64,000 nt of DNA from Nymphaea colorata (GCF_008831285.2 NC_045138.2:23345934-23409933), one strand, 5' to 3'. Positions 25,867 through 38,961 are shown, counted from the first letter of the stretch. Program-made: numbers and translations. The notes: a model not told the origin generated them from the letters alone.

Positions 25867-26996
25867 GAGTTTGTAATTTGAATCTCGCGGTCATTGTCAC
25901 GTGACGTTTGATGGTGTGTTACTTCTTTGAGTTGTAAACAGTAACAATGGGTTCACTCAAACTGTGAAACAAACAAACTAAAGCTTGGACCCATGAGGGT
26001 ATGATTTTATATCAAACGGAGTTTCTCCAACTCAAATTTTAAAAAATGAAGAAAAAAAGTGATTGATGGTTTGAGCTTGATTAGGATTTTCATGCTGGGA
26101 AGATACAACGATAGCATTTTGGATTATGGAGGTTTGATTTTTCATTCACTTTTAAGACCCCACAGATTTTTTGGATAAAATGTTTCCCTTACTCGAATTT
26201 TTCTTTTTGAAATTTTTCTGACCTTCCCTTCAGCCGACGTCGGTGTTTCTCTTAGGGGGGAGGGAAGGGGGGGCCTGCCTAGGCCATGGCCCCACCCTGG
26301 CAAATGAAAAAAAAATTACATTAAAAAAAATATAATTTTTTAAGTGCGCAATGTATTTTTTAGAGTTGATTCAATTTGATCCTACCCAGATCCAAAGGTT
26401 GGACTGTTGGACCGCCCCTAAGAAAAATCATAGCTCCGCCCTTGGTTTTTCTCCCTACACCACTTTTACCCTCTTGATCTCTTTCTCGATCTCATGCTAT
26501 CTCTCCACCAAATCCCCTTGTAGTAACCAGTGGAAGGACATGTGTTTAGAAACATTTATGTCTATAAAAGTAAATATTAAATTTCTCAATACGAAAATAA
26601 ATGACCCCCATCCACTGTGCCTACTATCTTCGGTCTCTTGTGCGTGTGCATCCAGGAACTCCTAATGCTATCAGCCTCATGCACAATTGCAGAGGCTTCT
26701 TATTTGATTGGCTCTCTCTCACTTGTGTTATGTCTTTCTCTCCCTTCCCCTATCTTTCCCTGCCCCCCTTTCTCAATTATTTAATTGTCTCTGCTCCTTT
26801 TTGCAAAACCTAAACCTAAAATCTCACCTGCTCACCACAAATTGATCGACGCTGTGGTTGTTGCGCTCTTTTGATCTCCACTTGATCTCAATTTTAACAG
26901 TCATGGTGTTGATCGAGTGATCGGCTCTAGTTGGGATCTAATTTGTCAAAAGATTTCATGATGGACTTCAGGATCTAAGGAAAGTGTGTTGGAATA
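25402..26996. repeat. Tandem segmental duplication, copy 1
   Basis: Copy 1 starts 'ctaccacaaaagccaggt' and ends just before the next 'ctaccacaaaaccaggt'. Shared landmarks in order include the 'tggtagttaatttatagttac' block, 'catgctgggaagatacaac', 'ccccacagattttttgga', 'gctgtggttgttg' and 'cagtcatggtgttgat'. A stretch at about 26251-26440 is absent from copy 2. I see no gene inside. Confidence 0.8.
26251..26440. mobile_element. Insertion present only in duplication copy 1
   Basis: It is bounded by 'cttaggggggaggg' on the left and 'cccctaagaaaaatcatagc' then 'tccgccctt' on the right; the ends are G-rich and C-rich and loosely inverted. At the matching place in copy 2 (about 27875) the text runs straight from 'cgtgtctctct' to 'cctcctcttgatctc'. 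It probably inserted after the duplication. The family is not identified, and the exact borders are uncertain by about 30 bp. Confidence 0.5.
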
Positions 26997-28660
26997 CTAC
27001 CACAAAACCAGGTCTAAACTTTCTAATTAAAACCTGGTTTTAAATGGTTTTAGAAGGTGCCTTCAAAAACTGATTCCAATTAAATGGTAGTTAATTTATA
27101 GTTACTAATTAAGAAAATTGCTTCACAAATGATTTCAAAAAGATGTATAAATGATTCCACTTGTTATCGATTGTGAAAAATGCCCAACTCAAACACGAAC
27201 AAAGCGAAAAATACACAAAGTCCAATATGAAGGAGCATAATTACAAAAGAAATATAGAGAAATCGTAATGCCGCAAAAGCTTTAGGATGACAAATAGAGA
27301 ACGATGATGTCCATCCGTTCTAATAAGAGACATTTACAAAGAACGACGTTTTATTAAAACGCTTCTTTGGATGCACCCAAACATGCTGAAAAACAATGTT
27401 TTGGAGGCAAAATGGTGTTTTGACTCCAAAACAAATGTTGTTTTGAGCGTGCATCCAAACGACCCATAAAGAGTTTCTCGCGGTCACTGTCACTGTCAAG
27501 TGACTTTTGGCGGTGTGTTACCTCTTTGAGTTGTAAACAGTAGCAAACACGACACCCAAGTCAATTGGTTCACTCAAACTGAAACAAGTCAAATTTTCAT
27601 GAAGAGTTGTAAACAGTATTAAACAAGACAGCCAAGTCAATTGGTTCACTCAAACTGGAAACAAGTCAAATTTTCATTTCATGATTGATGGTTTGCGTTT
27701 GATTAGGATTTTCATGCTAGGAAGATACAACAATAGCATTTTGGATTATGGAGGTTTGATTTTTTGTTCATTTCTAAGACCCCACAGATTTTTTGGATCA
27801 AATGTTTCCCTTACTGGATTTTTTCTTTTTAAAATTTCTCTGACCTTCCCTTTACCTTTAGCTGACTTCCGTGTCTCTCTCCTCCTCTTGATCTCTCTCT
27901 CTATCTCATGCTCATTCCTTCCACCATTATGCATGGCTGTCATAGGCCCCACCATCACCGACCCACATGCATGGCCATCACTGTCGGAGTCAGATAGTTG
28001 GAGGGGCACATGTTTACAAATCTATATATGTATAAAAGTAATATTAAATTTATGTAAAAATAAAGAAATTTTGAAAGAACTAATGTGGGCAACTGCCTAC
28101 CTACACCAGCCCACATGTAACTACACCACTGGCCATCCACTGTGCTTACCATATTCGGCCTCCCATGAATCCCTAATGCTATCAGCCTCCTTGCAGAGGG
28201 TTTTTATTTAATTGGCTCTCTCTCACTTGTGTTATGCCTTTCTCTCCCTTCTTCTGTCTTTCCCTGCCCCTCTTTCTCAAGTATTTATTTGTCTCTGCTC
28301 CTCTTTCCTCACCACAAATTGATTGTCGCTGTGGTTGTTGCCCTCTCTTGATCTCCACTTTTTCTCTCGTTTCTTGCATCTCATCGCTGGTGATTTTTTT
28401 GTTGTATTTTGATGTCTGTTCCGCCTTTTCCATTCGAACAAGGAATGTCAAGAGAAAGCAGCTGTTGAAGTGAGAGAGAGAGAGGCTGCTATTATGGAAG
28501 GGACCACTAATGCAATGGTTTGAGAGCTTAGAGAATAAGCTCGTCAATGTTGAACCTTAATTTATCAATTTCAACAGTCATGGTGTTGATGGAGCGATCC
28601 GCTCTACTTGGGATCTAATTTGTCAAAAGATTTCATGATGGATCTAAGGAAAGTGTTGTA
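26997..28660. repeat. Tandem segmental duplication, copy 2
   Basis: Same landmarks and order as 25402-26996, ending 'catgatggatctaaggaaag'. It carries extra sequence of its own, for example about 27540-27680 with a short internal repeat ('gtaaacagtat/tagcaaacacgacacccaagtcaattggttcactcaaac'), and about 28370-28560. The open frame at 27681-28211 is not conserved in copy 1 and is not taken as a gene. Confidence 0.8.
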
Positions 28661-31142
28661 CTAAAACTACTAAATGCAAGGGTTGTAGAGCACAGCCCAA
28701 GTGCACTCTTTTACATTTGAAAGGGACTATATATCCAACTTGTTTTAGGTAAACACAATTTTTTTGCGCAAAAGAGCAAGTGAAAATGCAGAAAACCATT
28801 GCATATAGCACTAGATGATGCAACAGGTGCATATATTTGAAGTTTTTCTAAGTTCATGTAGTTTTTTTACACTTTACTTTTATTATCTTTTAGGAGGCGT
28901 TTGATATAGCCAGTACGAAATTTTAGAATCAAAATGCTCAATTTTTAAAAAATTGAATTTATTAAACAAATAAGGTATTTTGTTTCTATAATTAGGAAAC
29001 TGAAACCTCCAATATGATTCTATTGCAGTTTGAGGAGGAATTACGGTTTTGGAATTTTCACTTGAACCAAAATTCCAAATCATCAATGCATAGATGAAGG
29101 GTCAAAACATCTACATGTAGGACACAAACCGGCAAACAACTACGTGGATCTTTATTTTGTTTTCCATGTAAAATTATACACATTGCATATGTATGGTAGA
29201 GAAGTACTTTTTCAAATTTCAGTTTGGATTTATCTTTTTTTCATTTTCTGCTTGTCAAAATTCTTTTGCTATTTTATTTTAGTTAAACATTTAGGTTGTT
29301 CTGTTAAACTTTACCTTTGTGTTGCAAGAAAAGTTAAAAAAAAAAACATTATGTTTCGTGGCAAATTGTATTGAGTTCAAGGTAAGCAACTTTTCTATTG
29401 GTTCAATGTTCAAATAATGAGGAATTGTATCATAAATGAACCATTCACTAAACTTAAGAAATGAAATCAGCTTCTGATTCATTCTTCTAACGTCGATCCT
29501 TGTATTCTTTTTTGCAATTAACAAAACCATTTTATGTTTTGCCATTGTGAAACTTACAATGTAATCATGCATATATGTTTTATAGTAGCATAATTCACTT
29601 ACTTTCGATAGTTAATCTTTTTTTTTAATTTATTTCTCAAAAGATAATATAACGGGCTATTTACTCTGGCAACTCCCATTCAATTGGCAAATCATACATT
29701 TAGGACCTCTGTTTCAAGTAGGAAGAGAGATTGTTCCATAATTTTGTCTTTATTCATTTGGCAAAAAAGAAATAGAATGAATTTAATTGTACTGTGGAGA
29801 AAAAGTAATAGTATATAAGTTATTTGTTTGATCAATACAAATAATGAGTAGCGACTTGATACTCTGATCTGTATATGCAGAAGAACAAAGTGAAATGACC
29901 TACATCCTTTCTAAAAGTAATGTGGACTTTATATTTATGTAACTTTTCTATCTTTAAGGGTTAACAATGTCAAAAAATGCATGTTTAATATATTGTTGGA
30001 GAGCTAACATACTCGGAAAGCTTAACCATCACTTGTACTTTAATAGATATTGGCATTTTAGTATGAAAAATTAAGAAATCACAGTACATGGTTCTAAAAA
30101 TCACATCAAATTATATTCAATTTCTTCCAAATTTCGTATGTAATATATACACATAGATTATTCGACAAACAGAATTTCACATAAAAACTTGAATGTTTGC
30201 CGTATGAAATGTATTTTGGTAATGGACACAAAGTTTTTAATTTTTACAAGATTGAAGACAAATACGTACATAGTAGGGGCACCTACCTTGAAACACCAAA
30301 GCAGACTTGAGGAAAAAGAAGGTTGTTGGGAGCCTCTCATTCACCCAAAATACGCGTATAAATATAGATTGCACATGAGAATGACATCTACCATCCCACG
30401 ACCTAATGACTTATTAAAAAAAGAAATTAAGCAACCTAAATTATACATTAATCACTCAATAATTACATGACTTAACTCAAGAACGTGTAAAAAGGCCTAG
30501 CTTACCCCACCCGACTCAACGTAAACCACTAAGTGCGCATGCTACATGAAGTGCATGCACATGTAACTATACATATATAAAATATTATGACTAGTTTATG
30601 AAATGATTGAGTTAACATATGAAGAAATACTAAATGCATGCTTGTGATAAAAATGCATTACATGAGATGATATGTATGATGCATGAAGGCAATGAAGACA
30701 TGGTCGGCATGAATTGGAATGCTCTGACATGTGACATGATGCTAGACACAACATGATGCATGACATCATAACACGATATGACATGTGACATGGTGCAGGA
30801 TACCGTCTGAGACACGTTAGTATACCTAACTAAACTCTATGCAAGTTAGTATACCCTAGCTGCATGAAAATATGCATGGTATATGACATAAACTGTGTCA
30901 GTTAACTAGGTTAATGCTTTATTATTTTATTAATTTTGATTAAACAAAGCCCGTGAGATAGAATTACTGACTTGGGCGACTGGCCACTGGCCAGGCCCTA
31001 AAAGGGTCCACATTAATGCCACAACATCATGTGGGGGCCAGCCACATGACAGATCTGAATGTGAAGGCCACAAGGAAAAACCAAAACAGGAATAGATCAG
31101 AAAAATATTTCTGCTACTTATGATGAACAATAAAATTGTGGA
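28661..31142. other. Intergenic, AT-rich
   Basis: No gene is recognised. A sequence at 28893-29090 starts 'taggaggcgtttgatatagcc' and resembles the end of MITE family A. From 30600 to 30800 the text is rich in short 'acatgatgc', 'gacatgtgacat' and 'catgacatc' motifs. Confidence 0.4.
30600..30800. repeat. CATGATG/ACATG low-complexity region
   Basis: There are many overlapping variants of 'gacatgtgacatgatgc', including two near-copies at about 30725-30740 and 30778-30795. There is no clear fixed period. Confidence 0.5.
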
Positions 31143-31575
31143 ATTAAATTTTCTTAATGAGATGTTTGATGGGGCCGAAATTGCAGAATTCTATAATTAA
31201 GGTTCTCATTTTAATGAAACAAGAATTATGTTACCAAACAAAGGAATTGATTCTGGAATTATGGGTTTATTCTTGAATCAAAATTCCAGAATTGTGATTC
31301 TACCTAGAAGGTGGAATTATGATTCCAAAATTTTGGAATTTTTTTATCCTCTTTAGGGTACATGTCATGAAAGTTTTAATTCATAAATCCTAGAATTTTA
31401 GTTCTTGTTTTATCAACCATGGCATTTTTAATTTTGGAGTCAAAATTTCATACTACCAAATACAAAGGAAAACTTGAACTTAAATGTTTATTCCAATTCT
31501 AGTTTGAGGTGATATTTTATCTCTAGAGTTTTAATTCTATAATCAAAATTCAAGGTCGTCAAACGCTCCCTAAGC
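31143..31575. mobile_element. MITE-like element, family A copy 2
   Basis: Left end 'gatgtttgatggggccgaaa'; right end 'gtcgtcaaacgctcccta'. These form an imperfect inverted pair. The body aligns with the reverse complement of 4640-4966. It is rich in 'gaattctaaaattc'-type text and is noncoding. Confidence 0.6.
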
Positions 31576-32097
31576 AAAGAAAATTGACTGGCAGCATTTC
31601 TTCCTCATCTACCAAATTCCTGTACACTAAAACAAATAAAAATCGAAGACAAAATAGCATGCAGGAATCAAATGTGGTGCATGCAAAGGATTAATGGGGG
31701 TGAGTAACGATGAACAATCGGCTGCACCGTATGTGCTGCACTTGAAAGTCGAGCAATAGAACGGATGGAGGTGACGAAAGAGGTGAGAAGGATCACGACC
31801 TTGACTAAGATTACCTTCCCTCACGTACCAAGATTAAAAGGCCTAAGCACCCTTGGGCTTGTGATTCAGCGACTGTTCTTCTAGTTCTTACTGTAAATCT
31901 GTCAAAATAACAACACAAAGTAAAGGAAAACACCAAAGCACAAGGTAAAATGAAAAACTCAAGAGAAAAAGATTGAGAGAGGGACACCGGCTGAGAGTAC
32001 CCTCCTGTGCCGAGTAGATGAAAGACACCACCTGAGAGCATCCTCCACAAGTGGCTCTTGGAAGACAGAATAAGGAGATCATCGCCACACCCCACAA

Positions 32098-32552
32098 GTG
32101 ACTCGTAAATGATTTTTTTTTGTTTTGTTTTTTATTTTCAAACGCCTCATAAAATTATCTTAAATTCACAAAAACATGATTTCATAAATTAAATGACCGT
32201 TTAAGACTAAAAAAACCTTTTTTTGAAAAAAAATGTTAAAAATGAAAAACCGCAAAAAAGGAGCTTTTTCACATCTTTTCCCTTTTTTTTCATTTTTTTC
32301 ATGTTTTTTTTTACTGCCAAACAGTTTTGTTTTTTCATTTCTAATTTTTATTTGCTGCAAAACTACTTATTTTTTTATGTTTGTATTATTAGTTTCTGAC
32401 TTATTGTATTTTTTCCTCTTTTTTAGTTTTTTAAACTTTTTAAAAATTTACTGTATTTTTCTTATATTTTTTTTTCACTTTTTTTCATGCTCATTGTATT
32501 ATACCTAAGAAAAACATTTCCATTTAAAGCTCAAGAAAGTTATTTATGACTG
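32098..32552. mobile_element. MITE-like element, family B copy 1
   Basis: Ends 'gtgactcgtaaatga' and 'gttatttatgactgttg' are imperfect inverted repeats. The A-rich then T-rich interior has the blocks 'aattaaatgaccgtttaa' and 'ttatacctaagaaaaac', which match 53139-53556 in the same order and orientation. It has no coding potential. Confidence 0.65.
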
Positions 32553-33139
32553 TTGTTAGAACCCACAAACAATACCATATATATATGCTCATATATTATG
32601 CAGGGTCTTGTTTTAAGCTATAATATAATTATAAAATCTTCAATGAAGGGAGTGTCTGGGGCTTTGTTCAACTTTGGATCCATCAGTTGACTTGTTTTAA
32701 CCTTTGCATTTTGATTTTGATCTATTTTTGCAGTGAGTTTGCTTCAAAACACCAAAAACTCAACATCTTCCTCATTTGTCCTTGAAATTTATACAATTCC
32801 ACACATTAATTTTTATCACTAAAACAGTGTAAAAGATGTGATTTAAGTAAATCAATTCAATGATGAATGCATGAAAAAAGATAATAAAACAATATTGGTG
32901 CATTCCATGTATCATTAGTTTGCACATATTGCATTTGTAAATGAGTTTAATGTCTCTTCAGTTTGAATTTGTAAATGAGTTTAATATCACATAGTTGTGC
33001 TTCTTAGAGGTGAATTGGCATAAAGGCCCATGCGTGCATGTATGTTCTATATGTAAATGTGCATTCAATGGGCTATACTAAATGGATGTTACACATGATG
33101 ATCGCAGGGTTCTTTATATGTTTATGAAATATGAAGGCT

Positions 33140-33370
33140 GATCACCGGTTGTAAATTTATGAACAGATGATAGGGTTGTTACTATATGAATGCTTATGAC
33201 ATGGTTATTAATTTGTTTACATGTGAGCAGGATATCTTCTTCCTGCAACAAGGTTGGTAACATGTGAGCAGTATTTATTAATATAATATGTGAATGCTAA
33301 GACAGGGTTATTTAAGTTGTCAATATGTAAGCAGCATTTGTTGCTATGTGAATGTTGTCCCATGGGCTGG
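33140..33370. repeat. Degenerate repeats with 'atgtgagcag' / 'atgtgaatgc'
   Basis: Blocks such as 'acatgtgagcagga', 'acatgtgagcagtattta', 'atatgtaagcagcatttg' and 'atgtgaatgctaagacagggttatt' recur several times at spacings of roughly 60-80 bp. This is an old, decayed tandem repeat. Confidence 0.45.
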
Positions 33371-33469
33371 GAATGTGAATGCACTGTGATCATGAATGAA
33401 ATGTATTAATTTTTAATTATATGATTTAATGCTTATTTTTTATTTTGTATTTGTATAGTTCAAATGGGT

Positions 33470-33720
33470 CACAGTTACGAGTGAATAACGAGTAAAGTTA
33501 GCTCGACTCGACTCGTCAAAGCTCCACTCGAGCTCGAGTTCAAACCGAGTCTTTGGGCTCATGAGTTGCGCTTGAGTTTACATCTCGACTAGTTTACTTT
33601 TAGTGAGTCGAGTCACCAGTTTATAAAACTGGATTTGCATAAGACTCAGCTCAAGTTTGGCACTGACTCGACTCTTAAGCCACACTGGTTCACCTTTTGA
33701 ATTGTGAACCGGTTCAGTCC
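33470..33720. repeat. GACTCGAG-rich dispersed repeat
   Basis: Dense with 'gctcgactcgactcg', 'ccactcgagctcgagtt' and 'gactcgactctta'. It is related in motif content to 1484-1863 and 45000-45235. Confidence 0.5.
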
Positions 33721-34085
33721 TAATATCAAACAAAACATGGAAAAAAAAAACAAAGTAAAACATAACGCGAAAAAAGTGACTCTCCTCTATCTCAACGCCC
33801 AACGGGCCTCACTGCACACTCCTCAGTGTCTAGAAAAATCCTTGAGAAGAACGTTTGTCTCCTCTTTCAAGCCTCACCACAGAAGGCTGGAGTCGGCAGA
33901 CCTCACTCAAGAAAACCCTTGTTGTCCGTTGCCGATTGCCCATCGGCTGACAGTGTCAAACAAGATCTGCTTGTTTATTCTCTGCCCAAGATGGCTGAAC
34001 AACGGGGAATATGCAGTTTCCGTTTTATTCATGTACTTCTCTTTTTTAGTTCATTGATAATCCTGCATCTTAAGCCTGTGCCAAG

Positions 34086-34258
34086 ATATTGATGAAAGTG
34101 AAAACAAAGAACTTCAAGGCATACAAGAAATGAAGAAGATCACTCCACTTCTTGGGATGAAGAATCAGACATGAAGTTCTTTGTTTTCACTTCCATCAAT
34201 AAGTTCTTCTTCATTTCTTGTATGCCTTGAAGTTCTTTGTTTTCACTTTCATCAATAT
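34086..34258. repeat. Perfect 53-bp inverted repeat with 67-bp spacer
   Basis: 34086-34138 is the exact reverse complement of 34206-34258. The spacer holds a third, partial copy ('gaagttctttgttttcac', about 34171-34190) in the orientation of the right arm. The repeat covers the 3' end of the hAT pseudogene coding sequence (SENKELQGIQEMKK region), so part of that exon has been copied in inverted orientation. Confidence 0.95.
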
Positions 34259-36268
34259 TTTCCTCTTTTGAATCTGAAGACAAGCTCGTCGTCTCAGTAT
34301 TTAAATTTTCTTCTTCAGAAAATGGGTTCACCTGTTCAATGTAGATAGAATTTGCATTGGTCTTCTTCAATTCTAGAGCCATGCTTTGCAAATGCATATT
34401 CATTCTAACGAAGACCAAATTTGTTAATCTTGATGGTGCAAGATTGTTTCTTTTCTTCGTGTTAGAAGCATCAAATGCACTCCAATTTCTTTCATATGCG
34501 CTGCATGGTTGACTTACTTAAAATTTTGATTGCCACACTTTGAAGCACAAGAACAAAAGAACCGAACATCTCCCACCAAATCCTTAATATAATTAAAAAA
34601 CAAAACAAAATTTAAAAGTATGAGTGCATAACCAATAATCAATGTTGAAAACTTAAAAAGAAAAGCTAGTAAATGAGACACTTACGTGGATGTGCAGTAT
34701 GAATAACAGTCATGGCTAATCCCTCGCGAAACAATATAGGATCTTTATTATGATGTTTGATCAACTCATTAGCTATTTCAAAATAACCTTCACGAGGAAC
34801 AAGTTTTTTTTGTCACTATGTCCAAACCCTCACAAACTTCTTCATCCATTTTTACCATTTTATTCCAGAATAAATGAGTATTTAAAAAAACAGCTGCAGC
34901 ATGTATTGGATTGTGCAAGTTACGATTCTATCTCCTGTCAATTATTTTCCAATATGACATATATTTTTTCTTATTGTCCTTACTTGCATTCTTTATAGCT
35001 TCTTTAGCTCTATCAAGTGCCTCATACAAATATCCCACAATGGCTCCTTCTCCATCTTACCATTTTCAATATTTTCACCAATGATTCAACAAACATGATT
35101 ATTTCTTTTCCCATATTCCAAAATTTTCATTTTGAATAAGATATGTAATCTCTCTTAGATGATATTTTTCCACTTCTTCTAGAAGTCTCCAATCATTGGA
35201 GGCAACCATGAACCTCAAATTTTCTTCTTGTTTTAAAATAGAATGTAAACAAATGAAATGAGAAGCAAACCTTGTTGCACCTGGCCTTTTCAACTCTTTT
35301 CCCTTTGTGTAAGTTCTCATCATATCTAAAGTTTGTTGCTTATTGTATATGAATTTGACAATTTGTCTAGCTTTTGTCATGATAGATGCTACATTTTCCG
35401 AAGTATCAATAACTTCAAGCATTAAATCAATGCAATGAGCAGCACATGATGTAGTGAAAATATCTGAATACCTTTTTTCAATGATAAGTTTTGCCTTTCT
35501 ATAATTGCTTTCATTGTTTGTCACAATCTGTATAACATTTTTTTGCCCTATTTCTTCAATAGCTGAAGATAAAAATTCATAAATTCTCCATTTTTAGGAA
35601 CCTTTTCTACATGTTTTGCTTTTCAAAATATCATACCTGTTGGACAACTTACCAACAAATCTATATATGATCCGCTTCTAATTGTATCCTTCCAAATATC
35701 TGACATATGTTTCAACCTCTTTCCTTGCATCATCTAGTATCCTTCTTCTCACTGTTTCACTACTTGGTGGGAATTGTCATGGGCCATGTGAAACAACAAC
35801 AACAAAATTCTTGAAATCATTCAACTGAAGTAAGTTGAATGGTAGATTGTTCATAGCCATAACTTTAAAAAGGAGCCTATCAATATCATCATTTTCTTGT
35901 TTTTTGAACATGTTTGATCCTCCTCCTTTAGTCAACGAGTTTGAATTGGAAAATCTAAACATGCTCTAGTTGAACTTATTTGGTAGCTTTGCATTTTTCT
36001 CTTGTTTGTAGGCCTCTCGTTAATACCTTGACAAGCTCTTAGTGTCATTTGTTTGATATTTTATGACATATTTCTGACATATGACAACCTCATGACATTG
36101 AAGGCCTGATAAATGATACTTAAGCCGAGTGATTCCTCCTCTATAATGTTCTCCACAGAAATTGCAAACCAATTTTTCTTCTTCCTTCAATTTTGTATGT
36201 TTCCAGAATATGTCTTTGCCTTTAGGCATGATCAAAAATTCACCACCACCACCTAAACCATTCAACAA
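34140..36268 (-). pseudogene. hAT-superfamily transposase with BED zinc finger, decayed
   Basis: Minus-strand frames run in the expected order. At 36268-36020 is a BED-type finger (CNFCGEHYRGGITRLKYHLS). Near 35940-35620 is the DUF659 lead-in (PPSSETVRRRILDDARKEV). At 35524-35099 is the transposase core (TTSCAAHCIDLMLEVI, then RPGATRFASHF). At 34418-34140 is an acidic Glu/Ser-rich tail. Stop codons and frame changes interrupt it (for example after VVVSHGP near 35777 and before 35524). The tail overlaps a perfect inverted repeat. Terminal inverted repeats and an 8-bp target duplication were not located. Confidence 0.75.
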
Positions 36269-37684
36269 GTTAACAAATTAAGAAAGAATCAAACAAACTC
36301 GTTTAAAGGACTTGCAATTACAAAGTATATATATCTAATTAGCCTGTTACTGCACGATTCTAAGTTTCTAACATAATAAAAGTATAAAGCAGAGCTAGCT
36401 TATGTCCCAACACCATTAATGTTCGACTAACCAACAAACAAACATATTATATATTTAAGTGTAAAACAGAGCTAGCTGAACCGTTGATGCTCAACTCCCA
36501 TCAGCCTCCGATTATTTCCGTCGATCGTCGACACCCGTCAACCTTCGGTGACTCCCGTCGACCCCTCTCAGCGTTCGTCCGTCCAGTGAATCCCCTCTCA
36601 ACTTCAAAATTTACTTTAAAGTTTCACCCGAACGAGAAAACGAGAACGAGGATTTCGATTTTAACCTAAGCCCTCTTTTTCTACCTAAAAGTACATTTTT
36701 GCCATTATTTTAAAAACACATCTCGTGCTTTTAAAAAAAATTGTGTGATAGTTTAAAAAAAGCGAAAAACATGTATAATACGCATATAATATGCGTTGTT
36801 TATTTTTTGACATTTGAAAAAAACATGCGTCTTATTGCCATTTTATTTGCTAGACTGCTTTTTGGTGTATAATACACGTTTTTTGTGATTAGTATGTGTT
36901 TTCTGTGACAATGGTTGAAAGTAAGTATTTATTTATTATTATAGCTATTTGTTTATGATTGCTATATTTTTTTCATGTTAATGATGATCCAGAATCATGT
37001 GAATATATAGCTTTATTCAATTTGATTTTCTATTTCATATTTGGTATGTTTATTTTGTCGTTTACTATCCCTTACTCCAAAATTGTTATTTTAGTTAGAG
37101 AAAGGGTTGTTACTTATTTGATTGTTGCTATTTGTTTTTGAAGGCTTATGTGCAGCGATTAGATAACAGTAGAACAATGCTAAATCGATTAGAGTAAGAA
37201 TTCTATAAAGCAAGATTGCAGGTTAACTTCTTTTCACCGTAAATTATTAATTCTAATATTTCAATTTCTAATTCATTTTTAATTCTAGCTTTCTGGTTTT
37301 TCTCATATTTAATTTGTTACATTGTCTTGTAGGTAGTAAGTGATAAATAAACAAAGAAAATTCAAGTCTCTGCCTCCTTCATTGCGAAGTTGCTGGTGGA
37401 TTCATTTGGCGATTTTATGTAGTCATGGAAGCTTTTTTGCTTTATTGTGTGATGCAAGTCTTACAAACTACCATTGTTTGTTTGGTTGTAAAAAACTTGC
37501 ATTGGTTAATCTATCCTTTATATTGGATATTATCACTCTTTATCCTCATTCACACAAAAACATAGACAATGACACATGCTTGTTTTACAACATTTTCTTT
37601 TATGTCACTTTAAAGATCCAGTATTACCTCATCTTGTTTTCCTCTATCCCCACAATTATTATTGCTTATTATTTGCCCTCTCTC

Positions 37685-37689
<5 letters not shown>
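36269..37689. other. Intergenic, AT-rich
   Basis: No gene is recognised. A related pair 'aaagtataaagcagagctagct' and 'aagtgtaaaacagagctagct' lies at about 36380 and 36458. Confidence 0.35.

Positions 37690-37763
<74 letters not shown>
37690..37763. repeat. (TA)n microsatellite
   Basis: About 36 uninterrupted TA units. Confidence 0.95.
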
Positions 37764-37766
<3 letters not shown>

Positions 37767-38493
37767 GAGAGTTGTTGTCTTGCTAATATTGAACCTTAAT
37801 TTTCTCCTTTTGTAGTTTTTCACGAATGGTTCTTATTCACGGATATGGTCATGCTCTTTTGGTCTGAGTTAAATGTACTAGGTTTGATTGGTGGCTGGTT
37901 GCTTGTGTGTTAAACAACTTAGAGATTGTGTCTGGTAAAGGGAATGCTTCGTTCTTTCAATATGAGCTTGACCTGGACCTTGTGAGATATGTAAGCCAAG
38001 ACATTTATAAATGAAATGCATATATAGGAGATTTTTAGTTTACAACATGCAGAGAATCTAGAGATTGACGTGAATGTTGATGGATATTGATCACAGACAT
38101 GGAGTTACTTTCCAAGGGAGATGGTGACCAGAAAGGTAGAACACTATAATTGTAATGGATGTGGGGTCTCAAAATGAGGTGACAAGGAGCGAGTCAGTTC
38201 AATTGCAAATTTTCATTTTGAAATATTCTACTTCGCAATTTGTGCCTTCAGGACTCCATGTTACATTTCCAAATCAAACTTCTATATCTTCTGTGCCTTT
38301 AGTAACCACATGTCATATGATGACTGATGCAGTTTGTGACACCATGTTGGTCTATGGGTCATGGAGGTTTGGTGAATCTACCTCTTATAGTTCTGTTAAC
38401 CTAAAATGCTGCCACTGCCATGGTCAAAGTTAGTGTGTTGTTATGGTCTCTTTGTTATTATTTTATTTTTTCACTATCCTTGTTATAATTTTC
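37764..38493. other. Unrecognised region, left flank of the Copia element
   Basis: A 92-codon frame (38155-38433, starts MDVGSQNEVTR) has a Cys/His-rich end (KCCHCHG) but matches nothing I know. It may be a captured or decayed exon. The 5 bases left of the Copia LTR read ttttc. Confidence 0.3.
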
Positions 38494-38961
38494 TGTTGGG
38501 ATTTCTCCCCTTTATGCATATACAAAACTAAACGTATATACCCTAAAACAGGATCATGCTCATGCTAAATTATTGAAATAAACAAAACCTTAAACTGAAG
38601 CGAAAGCATACCTGAATCCATCTGAAGTGCACGGACAGTAGATCGCGGTAGGATCTTCCACGGTAAGTGCAGTGCACGTTAGGTCTCTCTCAGATGGGGA
38701 AGAGAAAACCCTAGAAACCAAAAGCAACTGTTCTCACGACTCCAGGGACCACTACCATTATATAATGAGGACAATTATAGATTCGACCCATCAAAGAGTC
38801 CGTAATTACGTACTGGTATCTATACATTTCAAAATTACCCCATACCATCTAAAATGACGTAATATCCAAAATGCAATCACTTAAGCGGATATTTACGTTA
38901 AGACAGCTATAATGTTTGAAATTTCTTATAGACATATGCCGGCCCACCAAATGATCTTACA
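38494..38961 (-). repeat. Copia 3' LTR (left copy, 468 bp)
   Basis: Bounded by TGTTGGGATT and ATCTTACA. It matches 44442-44861 apart from substitutions and a stretch of about 45 bp at 38626-38671. That stretch is flanked by direct AGTGCACG copies and is missing from the other LTR. Confidence 0.9.

Noticed and set aside
27681-28211. 176-codon frame in duplication copy 2
   Set aside because: The frame is not kept in copy 1 and the translation has no family features.
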